Shown here: piece by piece, positions 48,346-56,472 of the stretch
Numbering within the stretch: position 1 is the first letter of the stretch
Layout: each line of letters starts with the position of its first letter
Assembly (NCBI GenBank): GCA_910584835.1
Contig: CAJUEG010000004.1
Coordinates: forward strand, 1-64,000
Reading direction: 5' to 3'
DNA: 64,000 bases
Source of the DNA: an uncultured Oscillospiraceae bacterium
GTDB lineage: Bacteria > Bacillota > Clostridia > Oscillospirales > Oscillospiraceae
Translations under genes and position numbers: made by a program
The notes under the pieces: model-generated
The model's database searches: none
The model's input: only the letters and a program-made list of their open reading frames with translations
What the model was told of the DNA's origin: nothing

Positions 48346-49098
48346 TTAATTGCAGTCAATTTTAGATATCTGCTCCCACTGGATCACGAACCGCTCATCA
48401 ATCACCTGGTTTACATGGTAGTGGCCACAGAACCATTTGCTGAACTGGCATCGTTCCTTGATCGTTTCCAGGAAGTCCGTCAGTTCGTCCGGCTGGTAGT
48501 GCCGGTTCATCCGTTGGGCGATGCTGGTGGGGGCGCAGTGGGTAAGTATACAGTCCACGCACCACCCGGCCCGCTCCAGACTGGCTTCAGCTTCCGCGTA
48601 TTCCGCTTCACTGGGCATCTCCTCGGGCCACCAGGAGCGGCCCAGCACCCGGAACCGGGCGCCCATCCGCCGCAGCATCCAGTACCGCCGCTCAAAGTCC
48701 GGCGCAGTAGGGTCGAGGATACCGTCCTCAATATCGTGGGAGGCGGCCCCGCCCATGGTAAACCAGGTGAGCCCCCCGATGTCAAAGATCTGCCCCCGCA
48801 TCAGATGGAGGACATGGGGCCGCACCTCATGCACCCTGCCGCCGTGCCACTCCTTCTCCGGGTAGGCACTGAGCAGGTCAAAGTTCTCGTGGTTCCCATC
48901 TACGAACAGGGTAGTGAAGGGCTTAGCCTCCAGCCAGTCCAGCTTGTGCCCGTCCGCCTGTTCCCCGGCCCATACGCCGCCATGGTCGCCGCAAATAATC
49001 ATGCAGTCATCCCGGTACATCCCTTTCAGCTGAGGGAAATTCCTTGTGGTGAACCGCTGGAAATCTCCGTGACAATCACCCGTGACCCAGATACTCAT
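48346..49098 (-). CDS. Calcineurin-like metallophosphatase
   Basis: 250 aa. VTGDCHGDFQRF, IICGDHGGVW, VDGNHENFDLL, LTHCAPT and WFCGHYHVN are the five metal-binding motifs of the calcineurin-like superfamily. It could hydrolyse a phosphodiester or nucleotide. Its start overlaps the third recombinase by ATGA, so it moves with the recombinase module. Its 3' end is partly duplicated at 45986-46032. Confidence 0.9.
   Translation of the reverse strand: MSIWVTGDCHGDFQRFTTRNFPQLKGMYRDDCMIICGDHGGVWAGEQADGHKLDWLEAKPFTTLFVDGNHENFDLLSAYPEKEWHGGRVHEVRPHVLHLMRGQIFDIGGLTWFTMGGAASHDIEDGILDPTAPDFERRYWMLRRMGARFRVLGRSWWPEEMPSEAEYAEAEASLERAGWCVDCILTHCAPTSIAQRMNRHYQPDELTDFLETIKERCQFSKWFCGHYHVNQVIDERFVIQWEQISKIDCN
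48365..48411. repeat. 47-bp repeat, copy 2
   Basis: Native copy inside the metallophosphatase 3' end; same orientation as 45986-46032, 2.4 kb apart. Confidence 0.8.
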
Positions 49099-50747
49099 GC
49101 GCTGGCCCTCCTCTCGGTATGTTCAACGGCCTGCTCCAACTCCGTCCCGTCTTTGAAGCGGATGGACAGCCGATCCTTATCCAGTACCTTGATGCTGCTG
49201 ACCGTCTGGAATACGATGCCGTCATCGAAGCCGGTGATGGCGCTGTCTGTGCCCTCCAGCGTATCGGTAATGGCCTGTACCCGGCTGTCATACCCGGTAT
49301 CGGTGTGACCCGCCTGTATCAGCTCGGCTTTTCGGATCAGGAGACCGGATATGGCGTCGTTGATTTGGGCAAGCCGCTCATCGTATTCGGTGCCGCTCAA
49401 ATCCCGCATCGCCAGCTGGAGCAGATCCAATTGTTCCGTCTGGAGCGCCCGCAGTCTGGCCTCCACGGTGGGGAGGGTGAGATCACCGTCCGACCTGCCC
49501 GCCAGCGCGGTGGCTACGCACTGGGCCAGCACCTCCTTCGCCGTCCGCTGCCGGAACATCTCGTTCATGGCGGCGGTGATGGCGGCGTGGAGTTCCGGCT
49601 CCTCCAGGGTAGCGGAGTGTTTGCAGATGCGCCTGCCATGCTCCAGCCGGCTGATGCACCGCCAGACGTACCGCCGTTCCCCGCCCGGCATCCACAGCAC
49701 CCTGCGGTATGGGCTGCCGCATTCAGAACACACCAGGAGGCCGCTCAGCACATATTTACCGCTGTGCTTGCCCTGCTCGGTTTTGGCCTTGGAGGAGGTC
49801 TTGCGCAGGCTGGATCGCCGCGCCAGTTCCTCCTGCACCCGCTGGAAGGCAGTCCGGTCAATGATAGCGGGGTGGCAGTCGTGGACGTAGTATTTGGGGA
49901 GCTGACCCTCATTCTTCACCTGCTGCCGGTCGAACAGATCCTCGGTGAAGGTCTTTTGGAGGATGGCGTCCCCAATATACTTCTCGTTTTGCAGAATACT
50001 CTTGATGGTGGAGCTGTACCATTTGCCGCTGCCCGTCGCTGTTTTGACGCCGTCCGCCATCAGACCATCGCAGATCTGCTGGTAGCTCTGGCCCATCAGG
50101 AACCGGGCGAAGATGCGCCGCACCACAGGGGCCTCATCGGGGTCGATCTCCGGCCCACCGTCCGGGCCTTTGCGGTAACCCAGCAGGGTGTCGTAGTGGT
50201 AGTACACCACGCCGTCCGCGAACCGCTTGCGGTAGCCCCATTTGATGCTGGTGGACATGGACTCGCTCTCGGCCTGGGCCTGGCTCATCAGGAAAGTGAG
50301 AATCATCTCGTTGTCCATGTAGAGGGTGTTGGTGTGATCCTTTTCGAAGTACACCCCCACGCCGCATTTTTTCAGCCTGCGGACATATTCCAGCCCGTCC
50401 AAAGTGTTGCGGCAGAACCGGGAGACGGATTTGGTGATAACCAGGTCAATCTTGCCCTTCTCCGCGTCCCGGATCATCTTCAGAAATTCCGGGCGCCTTT
50501 TGGCCGAGGTGCCGGAGATACCCTTGTCGGCGTACATTTTCACCATCGTCCAGCCCTCGGTGTCGGCGATGCGCTGGGTGTAATATTCCATCTGGGCGGT
50601 GAAGCTGGTGAGCTGCTCCTCGCTGCCGGTGGACACCCGGCAGTAGGGGGCCACCCGGAGGTGCTGCTTGCGGATGTCCTTCTCGGTGTATTTAGGATCT
50701 GGCGGGGTGACGGTGACCCGGCGCGGGGTTTTCTGCTGGACGATCAT
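49095..50747 (-). CDS. Large serine recombinase 3 (complete)
   Basis: 550 aa. Resolvase domain with the nucleophile in VAPYCRVSTGSEEQL and KSVSRFCRNTLDGL; recombinase domain (GYRKGPDGGPEIDPDEAPVV, YSSTIKSILQNEKYIGDA); zinc ribbon (CSECGSPYRR... CISRLEHGRRICKH); and a C-terminal coiled coil. It belongs to the TnpX/TndX-like group that excises and inserts elements. Third of three tandem genes; coupled by ATGA to both neighbours. Confidence 0.93.
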   Translation of the reverse strand: MIVQQKTPRRVTVTPPDPKYTEKDIRKQHLRVAPYCRVSTGSEEQLTSFTAQMEYYTQRIADTEGWTMVKMYADKGISGTSAKRRPEFLKMIRDAEKGKIDLVITKSVSRFCRNTLDGLEYVRRLKKCGVGVYFEKDHTNTLYMDNEMILTFLMSQAQAESESMSTSIKWGYRKRFADGVVYYHYDTLLGYRKGPDGGPEIDPDEAPVVRRIFARFLMGQSYQQICDGLMADGVKTATGSGKWYSSTIKSILQNEKYIGDAILQKTFTEDLFDRQQVKNEGQLPKYYVHDCHPAIIDRTAFQRVQEELARRSSLRKTSSKAKTEQGKHSGKYVLSGLLVCSECGSPYRRVLWMPGGERRYVWRCISRLEHGRRICKHSATLEEPELHAAITAAMNEMFRQRTAKEVLAQCVATALAGRSDGDLTLPTVEARLRALQTEQLDLLQLAMRDLSGTEYDERLAQINDAISGLLIRKAELIQAGHTDTGYDSRVQAITDTLEGTDSAITGFDDGIVFQTVSSIKVLDKDRLSIRFKDGTELEQAVEHTERRASA

Positions 50748-51610
50748 GCGCTCGCCTCCTTTTCCTCTGTGATGATTTTGCCGCTGACCAGCTCCAGCTC
50801 TATGTTTTTGTCCGGGCCAAGCCGGACGGCCCGCACCGCCGTGGCCAGCAGGGCCGCCAACGTGTCGGTATCTGCGGGGCCTTGCTCCAGCCGCCCCCGG
50901 AGCTGTTCCAGCTCGTGGGCCGGGGTGGGGTCTGGGATCTGTCCATACCGCTGGGCGGCGACAGCCAAGGCCAGCGTCTTGATGTACTTGGGGCTTTCGG
51001 AGCCCCGGTTGAGGGCCTGGGTCAGTTCGTTTTGGAGCCGGATGGCATCCATAGTGACCTCACCTCGCTGGGGTTCGGGGGCGGTGAGCAGATGGGGTGC
51101 CTGGGCCAGTTCCCGGAGCCGCCCGTCCACCATCTCCGCCAGAACTTCATCGCTGACCGCCACCCTCTGGCCGCAGTCTGGGTTCTGGCACCGCCAGCTG
51201 ACCCGGCCATGACTGCGGGTGCCCCGGATCAGCTTGGCCCCGCACAGGCCGCACACCGCTTTGCTTTGAATTGGCCGAATTTCAGCGGCCAGCGGGGCAT
51301 ATGTATTTCGGACTGCCCTCTGGCCCTGGGCGGCGGTGAAGTCCTCGCCGGACACCAGGCGGGGCCAGCCATCCGCGCCGGTGTACTTGGCGTTTTCCAG
51401 GATGCGCTTCACCATGTTTTTGTTCCACTCAGCGGTATGCTCATGATAGCGGATGCCCTGCCGGGTCATATCCTCCGCGATAGCGAGGAGGGAGGCCCCG
51501 ACCTGATATTGGCTGAAGATGTACCGCACCGCGTCGGTCTCCTGGGGGTGGGGCTGGATCAGCCCATCCCGGATCATGTAGCCAAAGGGGATCTTCCTCT
51601 GCCACGCCAT
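50744..51610 (-). CDS. Serine recombinase 2, without catalytic domain
   Basis: 288 aa starting MAWQRKIPFGYMIRDGLIQP, i.e. at the recombinase domain; zinc ribbon CGLCGAKLIRGTRSHGRVSW then RCQNPDCG, and a coiled-coil tail. The resolvase domain with the catalytic Ser is absent, and start, spacing (3 nt after gene 1) and coupling (ATGA to gene 3) look native, so it is a short partner, not a decayed copy. It probably directs or bridges DNA binding in a three-protein complex. Confidence 0.85.
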   Translation of the reverse strand: MAWQRKIPFGYMIRDGLIQPHPQETDAVRYIFSQYQVGASLLAIAEDMTRQGIRYHEHTAEWNKNMVKRILENAKYTGADGWPRLVSGEDFTAAQGQRAVRNTYAPLAAEIRPIQSKAVCGLCGAKLIRGTRSHGRVSWRCQNPDCGQRVAVSDEVLAEMVDGRLRELAQAPHLLTAPEPQRGEVTMDAIRLQNELTQALNRGSESPKYIKTLALAVAAQRYGQIPDPTPAHELEQLRGRLEQGPADTDTLAALLATAVRAVRLGPDKNIELELVSGKIITEEKEASA

Positions 51611-51613
51611 GGT

Positions 51614-53173
51614 TCACACCAGCCTTTCCGTCAGCTCCAGCCCGTTGAGGAGCCGGATCTTTACTTCCTGTGCCGACACCACTGTGAGCCGCTCCGCCAG
51701 CTCCTCGAACAGCTCGGGCGTGACCTTGGTCTGCCACTGGGCACCATCCAGGTAGTCCAGCATGGCCTCGGTGGACTGGATCTGCTCGTCCCCATCGGCG
51801 GCCCCCAGCATCTTCCGGCGCTCCCGCCGCAGCTCCCGCAGCCTGCGGTTCATCTCGTCGGCCTGGGACAAAGCGAGGGCAGAATCGATGCATCCCTTGC
51901 TTTTCAGCCGGATGAGCACCAGGTTCTGCCCTGAAATGTTCGCTATTTCTTTGTCGATGTCACTGAGCTTTTGGTTGGAACGCAGCTCCCGTTCCCGCAG
52001 CTCACGAAGCTGATCCAATAATGGTTGGAGAAGCTCCTGCCCGTGGAGGATCAGCTTGTTGTGCAGGCGGAGAAGGGCGGCGGTGAGGGCCATTTCCATG
52101 ATCTGCGGAATGGGGCACTCGTCTTTACTGTCGTTGTGGCGGTTGCAGACCCAATAAACCGTCCCGCGGGCCGTCTTTCTGCGGCAGGCGTAGCCGCAGT
52201 GCCCGCAGAAGACGTGCCCGCCGAGGACTGCGCCGGATGGCTTGGAACCCCGGTAGAACACTTCCTTCCGGCTGGCAGTCAGCGCCTGCACCCGTTGGAA
52301 ATCCTCCCGGCTGATAATGCCGAGGTGGTCGTCCTCCACATGGTATTTGGGCCGTTGGCCCCAGTTGGGTACCTGTCGGATGGGCAGGGTGTCCGTGGCG
52401 AAGGTCTTTTGCCAGTCTGAATCTCCGGTGTAGAAGCAGTTGGACAGGATGTATCTGACCATGAAGCAGTGCCACCGCTCCCGGCCATGGCCGCGTTCAA
52501 CGCCCGATTCGTTCAGCCATTTTGTGATATCCGTGTGGCCCTGGCCCTGGAGTGCCAACCCGAAGATGCGGCGGACAACCTCGGCCTCCTCGGGGACGAT
52601 CTCCGGCTCCAGCCCGTTCAGCCGGTAGCCGTAGGGCATGGAGGAAGGGGTGAAGATGCCCCGCTCCATCCGCATCCGGACGCTGGTCCTCATATTGCTG
52701 GAGTGCCCGGTGGACTCCATCTGGGCGAAGGCCGCGTAGATGGCGGCGGTCTGCTCTGAGGTGAGCCTGCCGGTGTCGATGTTCTCCTTCTCAAATTGGA
52801 TGTTGATGCCCAGGCGCATCAGCTCCCGCATGAAGTGTAGGGTGTCCCTGGTGTTGCGGGCGAACCGGGACATGGACTTGATCAGGATGCGGTCGATCTT
52901 CCCGGCGCGGCAGTCCTCCATCATGCGGTTGAACTCGTCCCGCTTCCGGATGTCCAGACCGGAGATGCCCTCGTCAGCGTAGACGTCAATCAGTTCCCAG
53001 TCCGGGTTTTCCCCGATGTGACGGGTGTAGTAATCCACCTGGGCGAGGTAGGAGTTGAGCTGGTCTGCGGAGTCGCTGCTGACGCGGGCGTAGGCGGCCA
53101 CACGGAGCTTGGCCTTCTCCGGGGTGGCCGGGTCGATCACAGTGACCTTTAGGGCTTTGACTTGATTTGCCAT
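51614..53173 (-). CDS. Large serine recombinase 1 (complete)
   Basis: 519 aa. The N-terminal resolvase domain has RVAAYARVSSDSADQLNSY with the nucleophile and KSMSRFARNTRDTL; the recombinase domain is GYRLNGLEPEIVPEEAEVVR; the zinc ribbon CGHCGYACRRKTARGTVYWVC; and a coiled coil with the helical tail QSTEAMLDYLDGAQWQ. GGAGG upstream fixes the ATG at 53173. First gene of the recombinase set. It is not a close copy of gene 3. Confidence 0.93.
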   Translation of the reverse strand: MANQVKALKVTVIDPATPEKAKLRVAAYARVSSDSADQLNSYLAQVDYYTRHIGENPDWELIDVYADEGISGLDIRKRDEFNRMMEDCRAGKIDRILIKSMSRFARNTRDTLHFMRELMRLGINIQFEKENIDTGRLTSEQTAAIYAAFAQMESTGHSSNMRTSVRMRMERGIFTPSSMPYGYRLNGLEPEIVPEEAEVVRRIFGLALQGQGHTDITKWLNESGVERGHGRERWHCFMVRYILSNCFYTGDSDWQKTFATDTLPIRQVPNWGQRPKYHVEDDHLGIISREDFQRVQALTASRKEVFYRGSKPSGAVLGGHVFCGHCGYACRRKTARGTVYWVCNRHNDSKDECPIPQIMEMALTAALLRLHNKLILHGQELLQPLLDQLRELRERELRSNQKLSDIDKEIANISGQNLVLIRLKSKGCIDSALALSQADEMNRRLRELRRERRKMLGAADGDEQIQSTEAMLDYLDGAQWQTKVTPELFEELAERLTVVSAQEVKIRLLNGLELTERLV

Positions 53174-53282
53174 GTGAGGCGTCCTCCTTTCAGCAACGAC
53201 AATACCACACAACCTTGAACAAATCTATTTGGAAATAGCAACGAGAAGCAGGGATAGAAATTGGGCAGTTTACAGCCCAAAA

Positions 53283-53438
53283 TTAAGCCAAAATCAGGGT
53301 GGGCCGGAGCTTTTGTTCCAGCTCCTGGCGGGTGCGGGCCTCCTCGTCGGCGGAGAGAAGCCCCTGCGCCACGAGCTGTTTTAACATTTGCAGGGCGGAG
53401 GCGAAGGTGAGGTTATCAGTGAGTTCGGTTTTAGACAT
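53283..53438 (-). CDS. 51-aa SHOCT-like protein
   Basis: MSKTELTDNLTFASALQMLK then QLVAQGLLSADEEARTRQEL ending EQKLRPTLILA. LxxLxxxGLLSxxEF-like spacing resembles the SHOCT domain. GGAGGTCACACC lies just before the ATG. It precedes the recombinases by 109 bp and may be a directionality factor or a small regulator; that role is inferred from position only. Confidence 0.65.
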   Translation of the reverse strand: MSKTELTDNLTFASALQMLKQLVAQGLLSADEEARTRQELEQKLRPTLILA

Positions 53439-53474
53439 GGTGTGACCTCCTCGTGCAGTTGGTTATTTGATTCC

Positions 53475-53514
53475 AGAAAAACGGAGGCCGCCCAGCTGCG
53501 CCGGGCGACCCCCG
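53475..53514 (-). terminator. Terminator/attenuator ahead of the recombinase operon
   Basis: Stem 53481-53514 (ACGG-GG-GCCC paired with GGGC-CC-CCGT around a small bulge), with UUUUUCU on the minus-strand RNA. It lies 37 nt before the SHOCT-like start, so it either ends a small RNA or attenuates the operon. Confidence 0.65.
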
Positions 53515-53928
53515 TGGCATCTGAAATCAAAAACATGAGAATACCCGAAGGACGTTGTATTCCTGTCCTTCGTCTGCCTGTATTTGACACTACTCCCCCA
53601 GGCGTGGGCGGCGGACTGAAACCGCGCTGTGCGCGTCACGGGAATTCCACCCCTCCGAGGATCGCTCCGAGCTGCCCCCATTGATTGAGTCTGTGGCTGG
53701 GCAGGAGTACCATTGTGTGCTGACGAGGTCATTGCAAAACAGCTTGTCCGCTGTTTCTGGACGGGTGGGTACCGCTCGCCGCCTTATTTGGCCGTCTTTG
53801 ATGGGGAGAACCCCACAGGCGGGTCTTGGCGCACCCTCCAGGGTCGCTTGCTCGTCAGGGAACGTATTTCAGTCGCCGGATGTGACCGGGCACGGCCCGG
53901 TGTTTTTCAAGGTGCGGAGGGGGAAAGG

Positions 53929-53970
53929 AAAAGGCCCCCCCACTGTGTAGGCAGCGAGAGGGCCTTTTTT
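53929..53970 (-). terminator. Bidirectional terminator after the sigma-like gene
   Basis: 9-bp arms AAAAGGCCC (53929-53937) and GGGCCTTTT (53960-53968), T run on both strands; starts 6 nt after the stop of the sigma-factor-like gene. Confidence 0.65.
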
Positions 53971-53976
53971 ACAAGG

Positions 53977-54444
53977 TCATTTGAAAAATTTTTTAATTTT
54001 TTTCAATCTCCAAGAGACAGACTGCTGTGTGCAGCCCCACTTTCGAGCAATTTCCGCTTGGCTGAAACCCTCGAAGGCAAAGAGCGTTAGCAATTCCAAA
54101 TCTTGAACTGAAAGCTTGCCCAGCTTTGTGGAGAGATTCGTATCCCCAATGGAGGAGATCCAAGCGTACCGGCCTGAGAAATCCCCCTCGTCAAAAGCGG
54201 TGGTGAGCGAAGAAAACTTTTTGAACAGTGCGCTCTGCTGCCCCTCCACCTCGCCGCTCAAGTATGTATCGGGCAGGGCTTGCGTGTGGTTTTCATAGGT
54301 TCGCCGGGAAAGAAACATTTCCCAATCAAAGATGCGCATTGCGTCAATGGAAGATGGGGACATTCCGGCATCCGAATACTCCTTTTGAAGCCGGTTCCAT
54401 TCCAAATCGAACTGTCTTTTTTCTTTTGCATAGTTAAAACCCAT
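53977..54444 (-). CDS. Sigma-70 region 4-like helix-turn-helix protein
   Basis: 155 aa. The C-terminal 50 residues, LSVQDLELLTLFAFEGFSQA then EIARKWGCTQQSVSWRLKKI, are a sigma region 4 or LuxR-like helix-turn-helix. The N-terminal half (MGFNYAKEKRQFDLEWNRLQ) is helical, with no region 2. Such short proteins are common in Clostridia integrative elements and may activate element genes. GGAGG with 8-nt spacing upstream of the ATG. Confidence 0.75.
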   Translation of the reverse strand: MGFNYAKEKRQFDLEWNRLQKEYSDAGMSPSSIDAMRIFDWEMFLSRRTYENHTQALPDTYLSGEVEGQQSALFKKFSSLTTAFDEGDFSGRYAWISSIGDTNLSTKLGKLSVQDLELLTLFAFEGFSQAEIARKWGCTQQSVSWRLKKIKKFFK

Positions 54445-54792
54445 GCATATGGCCTCCTGTTCTTCTGAAATCTGGGGTAAACGCTTGATTCAGAAGCCGG
54501 AGGGCCCCGGCAGCGGGGCATGTGGGTTTGGCACCTTTCGTTATCACCCAAAAGAGGGCACTGTCGGATGACAGCGAAAAATGTCGAACAAAAGAAGGAC
54601 GCAAGCTGTTGACCAGTTTGCGTCCTTCTTTCTAAAAATGATGTTAACTTGTAATGACCATTTTTCTTTGAATCACCAATCGGCTGATTCAAATTTACGA
54701 CAGGGTGCATCGTGAGAATTGATAATATAATTCAGACTTTTTCACACAGTTTTGAGAATTATTGGTGCGAAATGTGGTCCAAAACAGCCAGA
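54445..54792. other. Gap between accessory region and glycan locus
   Basis: No gene. It holds a terminator at 54592-54630 and an AT-rich stretch (54700-54780) with no clear promoter. The right border of the mobile region probably falls here. Confidence 0.4.
54592..54630 (-). terminator. Terminator, likely of the glycan operon
   Basis: 13-bp perfect arms AAGAAGGACGCAA / TTGCGTCCTTCTT with a 13-nt loop. T-rich on both sides. About 160 nt after the symporter stop on the minus strand. Confidence 0.65.
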
Positions 54793-56472
54793 CTATTTTT
54801 GCTTTCTCTGCTTTTTCAAATATTTTTGATTTTCCACCTCAAAATCGAGTCCTTTTCTGGCACAGTGTTCCTTTAGGTCTTGGATACGATCTTCTTCATG
54901 ACGGCGCTCGGCCTCCTCCTGCTCTCTGCGATCCAGCTCCTCGGGTTCGATCCACTCCTCACCCCGGGCCAGCGCCGCGTCCTTTTCCCGCTGGCGCAGC
55001 GTGGCGTTGATAGCTGGCAGCTTCTTCTCAATATCCACGAAGGGGAGCAGAATTACAAATGCGGTCGCCACGATGATATCGGTCAGATAGAACGCACCGG
55101 ACATAAAGCCGAGAACAGATGCGTTGGGGACAAGTCCCTGCACATCAACAAAGCCCAGCTTCAAAATGCTGGCCTCATACCCGCCCGCAAAGGGGGCAGT
55201 GATAGCCGTCTGTACGGCCACAATAATCGCTGCGCCCAACAGGCCCTCCAGCCGCAGGCCGGAATCACACTCTACGCTGTCGTAAGCGTAGCAGAGCAGA
55301 GTGGCAAACACATAGGCATTGGGAAGATAGCCCAACTGCCGGAGGAAACCAGCGGCAAGGGCGATGGGCACATTGGACGCAAACGCCCAGCCAAGGATGC
55401 TGCCAATTAAGACGCAGCCATATCCGGCAACCGTTATATTTTTGATGCCTATTTTCTTTGCCAGTGGGTAGATGGCAAAAGCGCCGATTCCCAAAGGAAT
55501 GCCGGTAACTACCTGATAAATGGTAAACATCATGGGATTATCCATGCCGCCGAGCAGAAATTTGATGTAGAAGTACTGGACGTTTCCACCCTTGAAGTTG
55601 TCCGCAACGCTGATCAGGGTGGCCAGAACAGTCAAAATCACAAAATATTTGTTGGTGAACAGTGCCTTCATCTGCTGGCGCAGAGGGATCGAACTCGTTT
55701 CCTCCAGTTCATGCTCATGGGCCACGTCCTCCGTGATGCGTTCCCTTGTGTAGAAGTATTCCAAAAGCAGCAGAGGAATGGCGATGATCGAGAGGATGGC
55801 CATCAGCAGGGGATAGCCGTTGATGTCATGCTCCAGCCACATGGGAAGGACGACCATGGAGACCATCATGCCGATGAGAATGCCGGAAATGAGGGTCCAG
55901 CACAGCTGGCGGACAAATTTCAGCCGCATCTTTTCCGAAGGGCTACGGGAGGTCAAAGACACGATGGTGTCCTTAAACACAAAGAAATAGCTGGAGCCAA
56001 TCGTGTGGTAGCAGATGAGCAGAAAGAAGAAATAGTACCAGTAGTTCTCGCCCAGCCCGTTTTGCCCAGGAAACAGAAAAATCAAAGCGCCCACCGCAAT
56101 GGAAACAAATCCGAAGATCAGATACCAAGGCCGCATCCGGCCCTGGCGGGACTTCGTATGCTGTACCAGCCAGCCGTTCAGCAGCCCCGTTCCCATGGCC
56201 AGGATTTTGGCGGCAGTCATCACCACCTCATAGCGGCCACCCATGACTTGGATCATCTCCACATTGCCCACGCCATACAGTGCGCCGGTCTGCTGGGTGA
56301 AGAACTTTTCCACGAGGGCGGCGATAGTGTTTACGATCAATATCATACCCAGCGGCCCCAGCAGATGACCAAAGATCAACTCTTTTCTGGACACTGAGCG
56401 GGTGGTCGCTCTGGAATTCATGAACTTCTTTTCAAACGGCCCATGACGGAGCAGCGTGATCTCCTGTTTCAT
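54793..56472 (-). CDS. GPH-family sugar:cation symporter
   Basis: 559 aa, about 12 helices of the MelB-like glycoside-pentoside-hexuronide family. ELIFGHLLGPLGMILI at the N terminus, NGWLVQHTKSRQGRMRPWYL with the conserved Asp/Arg-rich loop 2-3, and RSPSEKMRLKFVRQLCWTL. The last ~80 residues are a charged coiled coil (EPEELDRREQEEAERRHEED) longer than usual. ATGA overlap with the GH43 gene: it imports the substrate for the enzymes encoded upstream. Confidence 0.9.
   Translation of the reverse strand: MKQEITLLRHGPFEKKFMNSRATTRSVSRKELIFGHLLGPLGMILIVNTIAALVEKFFTQQTGALYGVGNVEMIQVMGGRYEVVMTAAKILAMGTGLLNGWLVQHTKSRQGRMRPWYLIFGFVSIAVGALIFLFPGQNGLGENYWYYFFFLLICYHTIGSSYFFVFKDTIVSLTSRSPSEKMRLKFVRQLCWTLISGILIGMMVSMVVLPMWLEHDINGYPLLMAILSIIAIPLLLLEYFYTRERITEDVAHEHELEETSSIPLRQQMKALFTNKYFVILTVLATLISVADNFKGGNVQYFYIKFLLGGMDNPMMFTIYQVVTGIPLGIGAFAIYPLAKKIGIKNITVAGYGCVLIGSILGWAFASNVPIALAAGFLRQLGYLPNAYVFATLLCYAYDSVECDSGLRLEGLLGAAIIVAVQTAITAPFAGGYEASILKLGFVDVQGLVPNASVLGFMSGAFYLTDIIVATAFVILLPFVDIEKKLPAINATLRQREKDAALARGEEWIEPEELDRREQEEAERRHEEDRIQDLKEHCARKGLDFEVENQKYLKKQRKQK

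Larger units (their letters stand above)
53439..53976 (-). ncRNA. Candidate structured leader RNA with pseudoknot
   Basis: No convincing gene in 538 bp. On the minus strand 53546-53572 forms an 8-bp hairpin (CGAAGGAC/GTCCTTCG); its loop sequence GAATAC (53557-53562) can pair with GTATTC just 3' of the stem (53539-53544), an H-type pseudoknot. A terminator at 53475-53514 follows 24 nt later, directly upstream of the SHOCT-like gene. Hence a regulatory leader or a separate small RNA that ends before the recombinase operon. The 5' limit is unknown. Confidence 0.45.

Noticed and set aside
53463..53732. Minus-strand 90-codon frame over the pseudoknot
   Set aside because: Composition is basic and low-complexity, no ribosome site, and the same bases form a pseudoknot and terminator; kept as an alternative only.
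53713..54090. Plus-strand 125-codon frame over the leader and sigma-like gene
   Set aside because: Crosses a strong terminator and is antisense to the helix-turn-helix gene; no ribosome site.
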